From positions 1-64,000 of IMG/VR virus record IMGVR_UViG_3300046536_000173: a DNA stretch of 64,000 nucleotides. One strand, written 5' to 3'. Both the position numbers and the translations under genes were made by a program. The notes beneath the pieces are model-generated. The model was not told the origin of the DNA. It saw only the letters and a program-made list of their open reading frames with translations, and ran no database searches. Shown here in pieces: positions 1-8,523 of the stretch (the stretch's first letter is position 1; each line of letters starts with the position of its first letter). Source of the DNA: a virus.

Positions 1-213
1 GAGGGCGAGCTTCCGCAAGCGCTCCAGCTTGAACCCGCCCGCGAGTATTGCGTGATCATGTGCGCCGACCTCGACGAATGGGAACGCCTCAAAGTCGCGC
101 TGTCGCTCACACCCGTCCGCCGAGGCGGATACAAGCGGGGATCTGTGCTCGACGACGTGAGCACGCAACGCGTCGTGACCGCCGCCGCCGTCCTGAAGCT
201 GATCGAGGGGTAA
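1..213 (+). CDS. ParB/Srx-like protein, C-terminal fragment (unit A)
   Basis: Open from the first base; only the last 70 residues are present, ending at TAA 211-213. They match the C-terminus of the complete unit B protein at 41945-42586, including the stretch EYCVIMCADLDEWERLK and the ending VLKLIEG. The ParB-fold N-terminal domain is outside the window. In both units the gene sits four bases upstream of the Acb2-like gene and leads into the terminase block. The role is not known; phage ParB-like proteins of this kind often lie near terminase or DNA methylase genes. Confidence 0.85.
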   Translation, partial: EGELPQALQLEPAREYCVIMCADLDEWERLKVALSLTPVRRGGYKRGSVLDDVSTQRVVTAAAVLKLIEG

Positions 214-216
214 GAC

Positions 217-462
217 ATGTCCGACCAGCCGCAACCACAGATGATTGACAGCACCGCCGACCCGCGCACCGTCAACAACGTGGTGCGCCACGAATACCGC
301 GTGCTGACCGATGCCGAAAAAGACCACATGCGCGCGATCAAAGACCTGGGGCTTGCCTTCATTGAGCAATGCGACGCGATCGGATCGAGCCGCGAACTGG
401 CACTGGCGAAAACGAACGCCGAGATGGCGGTGATGTGGGCCGTGAAACACGTCACGAGATAA
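217..462 (+). CDS. Acb2/Tad1-like small protein (possible anti-CBASS/anti-Thoeris nucleotide sponge)
   Basis: 81 residues. The second half carries a pattern I associate with the Acb2/Tad1 hairpin family: a Y-R-x-L-(T/S) start, an acidic/KDLGLAFIEQ helix, an IGSSRELALAKT turn and a final EMAVMWAVKH helix. Acb2 proteins bind cyclic di- and trinucleotide signals and so block CBASS immunity. The N-terminal 25 residues are polar and variable. Unit B carries a close homologue at 42590-42859 in the same place. The start ATG follows the ParB-like stop by 3 bases. The family call rests on remembered motif pattern, not on a search, so function is inferred. Confidence 0.5.
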   Translation: MSDQPQPQMIDSTADPRTVNNVVRHEYRVLTDAEKDHMRAIKDLGLAFIEQCDAIGSSRELALAKTNAEMAVMWAVKHVTR

Positions 463-465
463 GCC

Positions 466-651
466 ATGCAAGAGCGCGCGATCGTTTACTTCGTCGTCGC
501 ATGGCTCGCGTGCTGGTTGATCGATCTCGTGATCATCGTCGCGCGCGGCCCCGTGCTGATCGACCCGATCCTGAAGCTCGTGGTCGTGCTCGTGTGCCTG
601 ATCATCGTCCTGGTCGGCCTCGCGCGGCACGGATGGTTGCTGACCGGATGA
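466..651 (+). CDS. Small two-helix membrane protein
   Basis: 61 residues with two hydrophobic segments, roughly residues 6-26 and 34-54, separated by a short ARGPVLID loop. It begins 3 bases after the Acb2-like gene and overlaps the glycosyltransferase start by an ATGA junction, so it is probably translationally coupled. Unit B has an unrelated soluble 60-residue ORF in the same slot (42856-43038), so this position is a variable cassette site. No function can be assigned; a membrane anchor or holin-like role is possible but unsupported. Confidence 0.6.
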   Translation: MQERAIVYFVVAWLACWLIDLVIIVARGPVLIDPILKLVVVLVCLIIVLVGLARHGWLLTG

Positions 652-1397
652 CGAAGCCGAAGCGCCGCGCCTCCTCGATCCATGTCGCCGTGCCCTCGAA
701 GGGCAGGGCTGGCAGGGTCCGCACGCAAGCCGTGATCCCGTCGTGTCACGTCTATGTCCCCGCGCTCGAAGCCGCCTCCTACGGTGCGGCGGGCGCCCGC
801 AACGTGGTTCCCGTGCCTGACACCGTGCGCGGCATCACCGCGACGCGAAACTTCATCCTCGACAACGCGCCCTCGACGCGCGTCGTGATGATCGACGACG
901 ACGTGAAAACGCAGGGGTGGACGCATCTCCTCCCGCGCTCCGCGCACAAGCTCCATCTCGACGAAGCGACGTGGCTCGCCGAATTCCGCAAGCTGTTCGA
1001 GGTGACCGAGAGTCTCGACTTTCGGATATGGGGAGTGGCGACGGAAAGCGCGACGCGCTCGTGTTACCCGTGGGCGCCCTTCCGCTGGCGAGCCTACGTC
1101 ACCGCGTCGTGCATGGGGATCGTCAACGACGACCGCGCGCCCCGCTTCGACGAAGCCTATCCCGTGAAAGAGGATTACGAGCTGTGCGCCCGGTGCATCC
1201 GCGACGACGGCGGGGTCGTTGCGGCGCAGTATCTATTCTGGGAGAAAGCGCACTGGCACGACAAGGGCGGATGTCACGACTATCGCACGCAAGCGATGGA
1301 GCGCGACGCGATCCGCCGCCTTTGCAAGACCTATCCGGGCCTCGTGCGCGCCGTCGAGCGCGCGTCGAACGCCTGGGCAATCGAGATCGGAAGCTGA
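648..1397 (+). CDS. GT-A-type glycosyltransferase-like protein (TET-associated glycosyltransferase-like)
   Basis: 249 residues from the ATG at 648, which overlaps the upstream stop (ATGA). Visible features are an N-terminal Rossmann-like start IHVAVPSKGR (residues 11-20), GITATRNFILD (62-72) and the acidic motif VMIDDDV (80-86), which fits the metal-binding DxD of GT-A enzymes. The layout (VPSxGR, GI-A-TRN, MxDDD) resembles phage TET-associated glycosyltransferases thought to decorate modified DNA bases. No base hydroxylase or methylase is visible in the window, so the acceptor is unknown; it could also act on a virion or host surface. Unit B has a near-identical copy at 43035-43784. Confidence 0.5.
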   Translation: MTKPKRRASSIHVAVPSKGRAGRVRTQAVIPSCHVYVPALEAASYGAAGARNVVPVPDTVRGITATRNFILDNAPSTRVVMIDDDVKTQGWTHLLPRSAHKLHLDEATWLAEFRKLFEVTESLDFRIWGVATESATRSCYPWAPFRWRAYVTASCMGIVNDDRAPRFDEAYPVKEDYELCARCIRDDGGVVAAQYLFWEKAHWHDKGGCHDYRTQAMERDAIRRLCKTYPGLVRAVERASNAWAIEIGS

Positions 1398-1398
1398 C

Positions 1399-1560
1399 AT
1401 GAGCGACGACCGCGAGCGCTTGCTTCTGAAACTGGTCGAGGCGGTGCAAGACCTCGCGGGAGCGATCCTCGACCATGTGTCGCCCGCCGACCGCACGACG
1501 ATCGCCGACGTGCAGGCGAGACTTGCCGAGATGCGTCGCGAGTATCGGGGCGGCGCCTGA
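1399..1560 (+). CDS. Small hypothetical protein, likely helical
   Basis: 53 residues, starting one base after the glycosyltransferase stop and overlapping the terminase small-subunit start by one base (TGATG). The sequence is charged and heptad-like (ERLLLKLVEAVQDLAGAIL), suggesting one or two amphipathic helices. The equivalent slot in unit B (43789-44019) holds an unrelated 76-residue ORF. I do not recognise a family. Confidence 0.55.
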   Translation: MSDDRERLLLKLVEAVQDLAGAILDHVSPADRTTIADVQARLAEMRREYRGGA

Positions 1561-2072
1561 TGGGCCGACGCCCGAAGCCGACCGCCTTGCACAAGCTCCA
1601 CGGAACCCACAACGCGACGAAGCACGGTCGCGACCGCGAGGGCGAGCCGATCCCGCTGGGCGACCTGGAGGAGCCGCCGCACGACCTGACCGAGAGTCAG
1701 GAAGCCGCGTGGCGCTACGCCGTCCAGAACATGCCGAAGGGCGTCGTCAAGCTGGTCGATCGTGGCATCCTGAAGGTCTGGGTCGAAGCGGAGGATCGCC
1801 ACAACACCGCGCGCATGATGCAAGCCATGCTCGACCAGGACACGAAGCTAAAGCTCCTGGTCAAAGGCCCGAACGGGCTGGAGCCTTCGCCCTACAACTT
1901 CATCCTCGACAAGTGCGCGCAAACCATGTTCCGCGCCGCGCAGGAACTTGGCTTCTCGCCCGCCGCGCGCCCCCGCCTGAAGCTCTACGCGCAGCAACCC
2001 GACAAGCCCGCCGCCGACGTGCGCGCCGACCCGTGGGCCATGCTGCAGGTCATCCCCGGTGGCAAGGCGTAA
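1560..2072 (+). CDS. Terminase small subunit, P27-like family
   Basis: 170 residues. Begins MGRRPKPTALHKLHG, the characteristic N-terminus of P27-like small terminases, followed by an acidic E-P-P segment and a helical DNA-recognition region. The protein would recognise the phage packaging site and recruit the large subunit to the concatemer. The stop lies 14 bases inside the large-subunit gene, so the two are translationally coupled. Unit B has a closely related protein at 44019-44534, with differences concentrated near residues 30-55. Confidence 0.88.
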   Translation: MGRRPKPTALHKLHGTHNATKHGRDREGEPIPLGDLEEPPHDLTESQEAAWRYAVQNMPKGVVKLVDRGILKVWVEAEDRHNTARMMQAMLDQDTKLKLLVKGPNGLEPSPYNFILDKCAQTMFRAAQELGFSPAARPRLKLYAQQPDKPAADVRADPWAMLQVIPGGKA

Positions 2073-3801
2073 GCCTCCCGCGCCTCCTGCTCCCGGCGAT
2101 GATCCGCGCCGCTTCGTGCGCGACGCGCTCGACTACGCGAAACGCACCGCCGACGACCCGACCGCCGCCTCGACCCATGCCCGCGCCGCGTGCGAGCGCT
2201 TCGTCCGCGACCATGCCGAAGCCCAAAAGAAGGACTCGCGCTGGTCATTTGACGACACCGCCGCGATCCGCGCGATGGTGTTCGCGACTCAAATGCCGAA
2301 CATCAAAGGCCCGGAAGCGAACAAGCCGATCCGCCTGATGGACTGGCAGAAGTTCGCATATAGCAACATCTTCGGGTTTATGGAGCGTGGCACGACGACC
2401 CGCCGCTTCCGACAGGCGGGCATCTTCGTGCCGAAGGGTAACGGCAAAACAACGATCTCCGCGCCGCTCGCGATGTATATGACCTTCGGCGAGGGCGAGG
2501 GTGGAGCGGAAGGCTACGCCGCCGCCGTCACAAGAGATCAGGCCCGCATCCTGTTCGACACCGCCTCGCACATGGTTCGCCGATCGCCCGACATGCAACG
2601 CGCCTGGGGCGTCGGCGTGCTGACAAACTCGATCTTCCAGGAACGCACCGCCTCGCGCTTCATCCCGATCTCCTCCGACGCGAAAGCGCTCGACGGCCTC
2701 AACGTCGCCGTCGCCGTGTGCGATGAAATCGGATCGCACCGCACGAGCGAGGTTTACGATGCGCTGATCACCGCGATGGGCAAGCGTCATCAGCCGTTCC
2801 TCCTGTCGATCTCGACCGCGACATCGAACACGTCGGGCATCGGGCGACAGGTCTGGGACTACGTGCTCCGCGTCGTGCAAGGCGGACAAGAGGACGAACG
2901 CCTGTTCGGTGTGATCTACTCGATCGACGACGCCGACGACCCGTGGGACGAAGCGACCTGGGTCAAAGCGAATCCAGGTTGGGGCCATAGCGTCCAGCCC
3001 GACGCGATCCGCGCGATCATGCGGCAGGCGCGCAACAATCCCGCGCAAGAGATGTCCGCCCGGACGCGACACCTCAACATCTGGGTCGGTGCCGACGAAG
3101 CGCTGTTTTCGACGCGCGCGTGGAACGCGTGTGGCGATCCCTCGCTCCAGATCGACGCCTTCGAGGGCCGCGACTGTTACATTGGCGTCGATCTCGCTTC
3201 GCGCGCCGACCTCGCCGCCGTCGTCGCGGTGTTCCCGGAGCGGATCACCGTCGAGGATCGCGACGCGCTGATGTTCACGGTGTTTTCGCGCTGTTACCTC
3301 AACGAAGCGGCGGTGATGGAAGCGCGCAACCCGTCCTATCCGGGGTGGGCCGCGAACAACGAACTGATCATCACGCAGGGCAACGAAACCGACTTTCACA
3401 CGATCGAGTCCGACATCCTCGACATGTGCCAGCGCTTCCGCGTGTGCTCGCTCGCCTTCGACCCTTACAACGCGGTCCACATGGCGCAACGCCTCACCGC
3501 GCGCGGTGTGCCGTGCCGCGAATTCCGATCGAACGCGCTGAACTTCAGTCCCGCGACGCGCGAACTCGAAGCCGCGATCCGGGGCGGTCGCATTCAACAC
3601 GACATGAACGGCCCGCTGGGCTGGTGCATCGGAAACGTCGTCGGCCACACCGACGCGCGGGACAACGTGTATCCGCGCAAAGCGCGCCCGGAGAACAAGA
3701 TCGACGCCGCGATCGCGCTGATCATGGCGATCGCGCAAGCGACCGATCAGGTCGATGCGTCGTCGGTTTACGAGACAAGGGGACTTCTGACCCTTGGCTA
3801 A
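2059..3801 (+). CDS. Terminase large subunit (ATPase/nuclease, HK97-type)
   Basis: 580 residues from a GTG start at 2059 that overlaps the small subunit by 14 bases. Walker A is PKGNGKTT (about 125-132), Walker B is AVAVCDEIG (about 217-225). The RNase-H-like nuclease domain starts at YIGVDLASRADLA (about 374-386), with further acidic residues in LAFDPYN (about 465-471) and near KIDAAIALI at the C-terminus. It translocates and cuts DNA during packaging into the HK97-type prohead. Unit B encodes the same length (44521-46263) with most residues identical. Confidence 0.95.
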   Translation: MARRKPPAPPAPGDDPRRFVRDALDYAKRTADDPTAASTHARAACERFVRDHAEAQKKDSRWSFDDTAAIRAMVFATQMPNIKGPEANKPIRLMDWQKFAYSNIFGFMERGTTTRRFRQAGIFVPKGNGKTTISAPLAMYMTFGEGEGGAEGYAAAVTRDQARILFDTASHMVRRSPDMQRAWGVGVLTNSIFQERTASRFIPISSDAKALDGLNVAVAVCDEIGSHRTSEVYDALITAMGKRHQPFLLSISTATSNTSGIGRQVWDYVLRVVQGGQEDERLFGVIYSIDDADDPWDEATWVKANPGWGHSVQPDAIRAIMRQARNNPAQEMSARTRHLNIWVGADEALFSTRAWNACGDPSLQIDAFEGRDCYIGVDLASRADLAAVVAVFPERITVEDRDALMFTVFSRCYLNEAAVMEARNPSYPGWAANNELIITQGNETDFHTIESDILDMCQRFRVCSLAFDPYNAVHMAQRLTARGVPCREFRSNALNFSPATRELEAAIRGGRIQHDMNGPLGWCIGNVVGHTDARDNVYPRKARPENKIDAAIALIMAIAQATDQVDASSVYETRGLLTLG

Positions 3802-3817
3802 CCTGGAGGAGCACGAC

Positions 3818-3925
3818 ATGAGCGACCAGCCGAAGCCCGACGATCCGATCCCCGATCCCCCGCCAGCGCCGCCCGTGCCGCCCGTGCCACCCGTGCCGGG
3901 GCAGAGCGAACAGCCCGCCGCATGA
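3818..3925 (+). CDS. Proline-rich small protein
   Basis: 35 residues, about a third proline, with a PPVPPVPPVP run. A clear GGAGGA ribosome binding site at 3805-3810 precedes the ATG by seven bases, and the stop overlaps the portal start (ATGA), so it is probably translated and coupled to portal synthesis. Unit B lacks it: there the large-subunit stop overlaps the portal start directly. A similar proline-rich ORF exists in unit B at 37487-37660. Function unknown. Confidence 0.5.
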   Translation: MSDQPKPDDPIPDPPPAPPVPPVPPVPGQSEQPAA

Positions 3926-5292
3926 GCATCCGCGAGCGCGTGGGCACATGGCTGTTGGGCGGACCTCAACAGCCAGCGACGCGCATCGAGCCGACGATCG
4001 AGACAAAGAACGACGCCGCCGTGACCTCGACGCTGGGCGGCCTGGGATGGCCGCAGCCGATGCTATACGCCGCCCTCGGTGGCTACGCGTCGAACACCGG
4101 AGTCCCGGTGACGCCCTTCACCGCGCTTCAGGCGTCGGCGGTCTACGCTTGCATCCGCATGATCTCGCAAGACATGGCGATGCTGAAGCCCTTCGTCCGC
4201 CGCGCCCTGGTCGGAGGAGGCTACCGCCGCGAGCTTCAACATCCGCTGATGAAGCTGTTCCGCCGTCCGAACCGCTGGCAAACCGGGTTCGAATTCGTTT
4301 CCTACATGATCACGTCGCTTTGCCTCCGTGGCAACGCCTTCGTCGTCATCGAGCGCGACAAGGACGCGAACCCGATCGAGCTGGTCCCGATCGCGCCCGA
4401 TCGATGCTCGATCATGCTGACAGAGGACGGCGAGCTTTGGTATCGCATCAACAGTCGCCGCCTGGGTTACGGGTTGGTCGTGCCGCCAGATGACATGCTT
4501 CATCTCAAAAACATCAGCCTCGACGGATACGTGGGCGCCTCGCCGATCGCGATCGCGCAAGACATCGTGGGCCTCGCGCTCGCGACGCAGCAACACGGCG
4601 GGGTCTTGTTCCGCCAGGGCGGACAAATCGGCGGCGTGATCTCGCATCCCGGCAAGCTGTCGAAGGAAGCATCCGATCGCGTCGGCAATTCGTGGCGCGA
4701 GACGCACGCCGGAGTCCAGAACGCGCACAAGGTCGCGATCCTGGAGGAAGGGATGAAGTTCGACAAAATCGCGATCACCAACGAGGAAGCGCAATTCCTG
4801 GAGACGCGCCGCTTTCAGGTGCTGGAGATCGCCCGCCTGTATGGCGTGCCGCCGCACCGCCTCGGCGAACTCGACAAGGCGACGCTGAACAACATCGAAC
4901 AGCAAAATCAGCAATACGTTGACGGAGCGCTGGCGCCGACCGCGCGCGCGATCGAGCAATTGTTCGATCATCATCTCCTGTTCGACGACGAGCGATCGTT
5001 CCTGGAGTGTAAGTTCGACTTCGACGAGATGACGCGCGGCGACATGAAAACCAGGTTTGAGGCTTACCAGATAGGAACCCTCAACGGCTGGCTGAACCGC
5101 AACGAAGTCCGCGCCCGCGAGAACATGAACCCGATCGAGGATGGTCACGGCGACGACTATCGCGTGCCGCTCAATACCGCCGTCCCGTCCGACAACCTCG
5201 CGCAAGTCACGACCGCGCCCGCCGAGTCCGCGAACGCGCCGGGGGTAGCGCCGACGAAGCCGGAACCCGGAGCGACCGACGATGACGAATGA
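3922..5292 (+). CDS. Portal protein, HK97 family
   Basis: 456 residues. The order of motifs is that of HK97-type portals: an N-terminal SAVYACIRMISQDMA helix (about 74-88), FEFVSYMITSLCLRGNAFV, a KNISLDGYVGASPI loop, then the clip/stem region EIARLYGVPPHRLGEL and the C-terminal NEVRARENMNPI segment. It forms the dodecameric ring through which DNA passes at the capsid vertex. The N-terminal 30 residues differ completely from unit B (46260-47642). The start overlaps the proline-rich ORF and the end overlaps the next small gene. Confidence 0.93.
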   Translation: MSIRERVGTWLLGGPQQPATRIEPTIETKNDAAVTSTLGGLGWPQPMLYAALGGYASNTGVPVTPFTALQASAVYACIRMISQDMAMLKPFVRRALVGGGYRRELQHPLMKLFRRPNRWQTGFEFVSYMITSLCLRGNAFVVIERDKDANPIELVPIAPDRCSIMLTEDGELWYRINSRRLGYGLVVPPDDMLHLKNISLDGYVGASPIAIAQDIVGLALATQQHGGVLFRQGGQIGGVISHPGKLSKEASDRVGNSWRETHAGVQNAHKVAILEEGMKFDKIAITNEEAQFLETRRFQVLEIARLYGVPPHRLGELDKATLNNIEQQNQQYVDGALAPTARAIEQLFDHHLLFDDERSFLECKFDFDEMTRGDMKTRFEAYQIGTLNGWLNRNEVRARENMNPIEDGHGDDYRVPLNTAVPSDNLAQVTTAPAESANAPGVAPTKPEPGATDDDE

Positions 5293-5476
5293 CGACATCG
5301 CGATCGACATCACGAGCGACACGATCCGCCTTTACGGCGTCCGCTACAGCCTCGCCTTGTTTCGCACGCTTGGCGTCGCCTCCGTGGGCGGTGCCGCGTT
5401 TCGGATCGTGCATCGCGAGGGTGAGATGTTGACGCTGGAGACGATCAGCGAGGAGCGCATCGATGCAAATACTTAG
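5282..5476 (+). CDS. Small hypothetical protein between portal and protease
   Basis: 64 residues, starting 11 bases before the portal stop and ending 14 bases inside the prohead protease gene. The sequence alternates polar and hydrophobic residues (IAIDITSDTIRLYGVRY...), suggesting a small beta-rich fold. Unit B lacks it: there the protease start itself overlaps the portal stop. I recognise no family; coupling to neighbours on both sides supports translation. Confidence 0.55.
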   Translation: MTNDDIAIDITSDTIRLYGVRYSLALFRTLGVASVGGAAFRIVHREGEMLTLETISEERIDANT

Positions 5477-6158
5477 CGCGACGCAATTCAAGAACCTGAA
5501 CCGTGGCCGCAACGTCACGCGCTCGACGATCGCCGTGCGCAAGCAGATCATCGCCCCCGCCGAAGGTCTGGAGCGCGGCGACGCGCGCGCGCTGCGCTTC
5601 ACGATCTCGACCGCCGATGTCGATCGCGAACAGGACACGATCGCGATCACCGGATGGGACTTGGCGAACTTCAAGCGCAATCCCGTCGTGCTCTGGGGTC
5701 ACGACGCCTCGCGCTTGCCGATCGGACGCGCCTTCGATGTCTCGATCGAGGGCGGCGCGTTGAAAGCCTCCGTCGAATTCATCCCGCTCGACACCCCGGA
5801 GGGCGGCACCTTCGCCGAGTCCGTCTATCGCCTCGCCCGCGCCGGTTTCATCGCCGCGACCTCGGTGGGCTTCCGCCCTCTGAAGTGGGACTACACGCGC
5901 GACGCCGCGCGCGGAGCCGACGACTGGTTTCCGGGGATCGACTTCGAGGAGCAAGAGCTTGTCGAGCTTTCCGTTGTCACCGTGCCCGCGAACCCGGAGG
6001 CGCTGATGGACGCGCCCGCGCCGGGTGAGGGCACGGCAATCGCGTCCGACCTCCCTCCCGTCACGGGCGAGGAGGTGACAGCCTTCAACGAAGAACAAAC
6101 AAGATCACGAGCACGCCGCCGACGCGCGCTCCAACTGGCAATGGCCACGAACGACTGA
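5463..6158 (+). CDS. Prohead protease, HK97 family (peptidase S78)
   Basis: 231 residues. Family landmarks are the catalytic histidine in LWGHDASRLPIGR (H80), the serine in IAATSVGFRP (S134) and the conserved ELVELSVVTVPANPEA strand (about 165-180). After them comes a basic, low-complexity tail (about 200-231). It matures the capsid by cleaving the N-terminal scaffold (delta) domain of the capsid protein encoded next. Unit B has a protein of the same length at 47629-48324. Confidence 0.93.
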   Translation: MQILSATQFKNLNRGRNVTRSTIAVRKQIIAPAEGLERGDARALRFTISTADVDREQDTIAITGWDLANFKRNPVVLWGHDASRLPIGRAFDVSIEGGALKASVEFIPLDTPEGGTFAESVYRLARAGFIAATSVGFRPLKWDYTRDAARGADDWFPGIDFEEQELVELSVVTVPANPEALMDAPAPGEGTAIASDLPPVTGEEVTAFNEEQTRSRARRRRALQLAMATND

Positions 6159-6219
6159 ATCGGAACAATCGCGCGACGACGCGGAAGCGCGCGCGCACAT
6201 GCAAAAGGGTAAACATCAA

Positions 6220-7770
6220 ATGGCTGGCTTGTCAGAGAAACATCGCGAACTGAAGCGTCGGCGCGCTGAGATCGTCGAGAAAATGGGCGCGATCGTCAAC
6301 AAAGACACGGACGAAACGCCGATCGACGAAGCTGGATCGACGACCTTCGACGAACTGTCGGCGGCGCTCGCCGCGATCGACCAACGCCTCCAGCGCGTCG
6401 CCGCCGCGATGTCCGCCGCCGCCGAAGGGGCGCAGGACGCGAACGGAGACGGCGAGGGCGACAGCGAAGGCGACGACGACGACAAGGGCCTCGCTCGTGG
6501 TGGTTTCCGTGTCCGCGAAGGAGGAGCGCGCACCGCCGCGCGAGCGAAGCGCGATCCCGACGCGGGCCTGAAGGACAAGCGCGGCATCAAAGCCTCGCGC
6601 TATGTGCTCGGGCTGTTGCACGCGCGCTTCCATCACGTCGGCATGGACAAGGCGGCGGAATTCGTAAGCAACCGCTTCGGCGACGACATCGTGGCCCGCG
6701 CGCTCAACGGCTCCGTGACCGGCGAGGGCGGCGCGCTGATCCCGCAAGACTTCATGGCGGACCTGATCGAGCTTTTACGCGCCTCGACCGCCGTTCGCGG
6801 GGCGAACCCGATGGAAGTCGGAATGCCGATGGGCAACCTGACGATCCCGCGCCTCGCCGGGGGCGCGACCGCCGCGTATCAAAACGAACTCGACGACATC
6901 GGCGTGTCGCAAGAGCGATTCGACGATGTGAACTTCGTCGCGAAAAAGCTCACCGCGATGGTTCCCGTGTCGAACGACCTGATCCGCCGCGCGCCGATCG
7001 GTGTCGAGGAAGTGGTGCGCGACGATCTCGTGCAAACCGTCGCCCGCCGCGAGGATTTGGCGTTCCTCCGTGGCGACGGAACCGACAAGGGTCCGGTGGG
7101 GATGAAGTCGCTTTGCCTCGCCGCGAATAAAATCACGGTGACGGCGATGCCCGCCGTTCCCGCGCCAGGGGATCAGGTGACCGCGATCCTCGCCGGGGTG
7201 TCCGCCGCGATCCTCGCGCTCCAGAACGGCATGTCGAGGATGATCCGCCCGACCTGGATCATGGCCCCGACGATCGCCCGCTTCATCGCGGTCGCCCGCG
7301 ATAACGTCGGCGGGTTTTACTTCAAAGACGAGATGGCGCGCGGAATGCTGGAGGGGTTCCCCGTCAGACTGACGCAGCAAATCCCGACAAACCTCGTGAT
7401 GACGACCTACACGAAGGCGAGCGAAGTCTACTTCGTCGATATGGCGGATTTTGTCATCGCCGACACTTACAACGTCGTCGTCGATGCCTCCGATGTCGCC
7501 GCTTACAACGATGGCGTGTCGATGGTCTCGACCTTTCAGCGCGATCAATCGCTGTTCCGTGTCATCGCGGAGCACGACTGCAACATGCGGCACCTGCAAT
7601 CACTCGCGATTCTGTTGACGCAGGATTGGGCCTTCAGCGGCCTCCCAGGTGCTGTCGGGGCGCCTTACACGACGCAGCCGCTCAATCCAACGTGGTCGCA
7701 AGCCGCCGCCATCAGGCCCGCCGTGCTGACCGGCGCGAACGCACCGCCGACGCTCGCCAACCCCGCCTGA
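6220..7770 (+). CDS. Major capsid protein, HK97 fold, with N-terminal delta domain
   Basis: 516 residues from the ATG at 6220 (MAGLSEKHRELK). I prefer this start to the in-frame ATG at 6199 because unit B begins identically and both products are then exactly 516 residues. Residues 1 to about 130 are charged and helical with an acidic GDGEGDSEGDDDD patch, typical of the delta scaffold removed by the protease. The remainder has HK97 landmarks: GGALIPQDFMADLIELL, IPRLAGGATAAYQNE, the VPVSNDLIRRA region and FRVIAEHDCNMRH. It assembles the icosahedral shell. Confidence 0.93.
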   Translation: MAGLSEKHRELKRRRAEIVEKMGAIVNKDTDETPIDEAGSTTFDELSAALAAIDQRLQRVAAAMSAAAEGAQDANGDGEGDSEGDDDDKGLARGGFRVREGGARTAARAKRDPDAGLKDKRGIKASRYVLGLLHARFHHVGMDKAAEFVSNRFGDDIVARALNGSVTGEGGALIPQDFMADLIELLRASTAVRGANPMEVGMPMGNLTIPRLAGGATAAYQNELDDIGVSQERFDDVNFVAKKLTAMVPVSNDLIRRAPIGVEEVVRDDLVQTVARREDLAFLRGDGTDKGPVGMKSLCLAANKITVTAMPAVPAPGDQVTAILAGVSAAILALQNGMSRMIRPTWIMAPTIARFIAVARDNVGGFYFKDEMARGMLEGFPVRLTQQIPTNLVMTTYTKASEVYFVDMADFVIADTYNVVVDASDVAAYNDGVSMVSTFQRDQSLFRVIAEHDCNMRHLQSLAILLTQDWAFSGLPGAVGAPYTTQPLNPTWSQAAAIRPAVLTGANAPPTLANPA

Positions 7771-7784
7771 ACGGAGAACACACC

Positions 7785-8306
7785 ATGGCGACCGAACCAA
7801 CGACCGACAAAGGGGCGCGGCATGACCGCGCCCCCGACCCTCGATCCCCCGCACCCGAGCAAGCCATGACGGGAGCGCCCGACCGCGACCAGATCGTGAC
7901 CTTCAACACGCAACACCTGTCCTATAACGCGGGCGAGTCCGCCGCCTTCGCGCCCGACGAAGCCGCGCACCTCGCCGACCTCGGCGTGACCGGCGACGCG
8001 CCTCCAGCTGCGGGGGCACCCGTCAACACGGCGATCCCCGCCGTCTCGCAAGCCCTCGACGTGCTGACATGCACGATGGGGACGTGGGACGGCACGCCGA
8101 CCGCCTACGCCTACGCCTGGACGCTCGACGCCGCGCCTGTCGGAGCCGACAGCGCGACGCACACCGTCACGAGCGCCGACGCGGGCAAGTCCGCCGTGTG
8201 CACCGTCACCGCGACGAACGCGACAGGATCGACCGCCGCGCCGCCCTCGGTCGGTGTCGTCGTCACCGATCCCGGCGCGACGCGCAGCGGTCGGAGCCGG
8301 TCATGA
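7785..8306 (+). CDS. Ig-like domain protein, probable capsid decoration protein
   Basis: 173 residues. The N-terminal 45 residues are disordered-looking, then a short YNAGESAAFAPDEAAHLADLG motif, then an Ig-like domain (about 85-165) ending in the characteristic AVCTVTATNATGSTAAPPS pattern with two cysteines. Phage Ig-like domains often decorate heads or tails and are thought to bind host-surface glycans. The gene lies directly after the capsid gene with GGAG at 7772-7775. Unit B (49948-50673) keeps the YNAGE and Ig parts but has a different, much longer N-terminus. Confidence 0.7.
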   Translation: MATEPTTDKGARHDRAPDPRSPAPEQAMTGAPDRDQIVTFNTQHLSYNAGESAAFAPDEAAHLADLGVTGDAPPAAGAPVNTAIPAVSQALDVLTCTMGTWDGTPTAYAYAWTLDAAPVGADSATHTVTSADAGKSAVCTVTATNATGSTAAPPSVGVVVTDPGATRSGRSRS

Positions 8307-8518
8307 GCGACACCGTGGTTCCGGGGACGCTCGTGCACATGCGCGTCGCGCGCCGGTATTCGCACTACACGGTCGGCGAGATGATCGCCGTCCCCTATGA
8401 GGTCGCCCGCGATCTCGACGCGAAGCGCCTCGCCGTGCCGCTGCAATTGTTCGTGCCGGGTGGAGGCGCGGAGGAGGTCGCGCCCCTCCGCCAGCCGACC
8501 GGTGTCGTGCGGAAATAG
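8303..8518 (+). CDS. Small conserved head-region protein
   Basis: 71 residues, ATGA-coupled to the Ig-like gene. The sequence is PGTLVHMRVARRYSHYTVGE..., then a segment resembling the YNAGE motif of its neighbour (HYTVGEMIAVPYEVARDLDAKRL), ending PTGVVRK. Unit B has a clear homologue at 50670-50882 that starts with GTG. Position between capsid/decoration and connector genes suggests a minor head or neck protein; I do not recognise a named family. Confidence 0.65.
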   Translation: MSDTVVPGTLVHMRVARRYSHYTVGEMIAVPYEVARDLDAKRLAVPLQLFVPGGGAEEVAPLRQPTGVVRK

Positions 8519-8523
8519 CGCCG

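Noticed and set aside
2245-3969. Minus-strand open frame of 574 codons opposite the large terminase gene
   Set aside because: Antisense shadow: the same long frame recurs opposite unit B terminase with no conserved protein motifs, and the plus-strand terminase explains the sequence fully.
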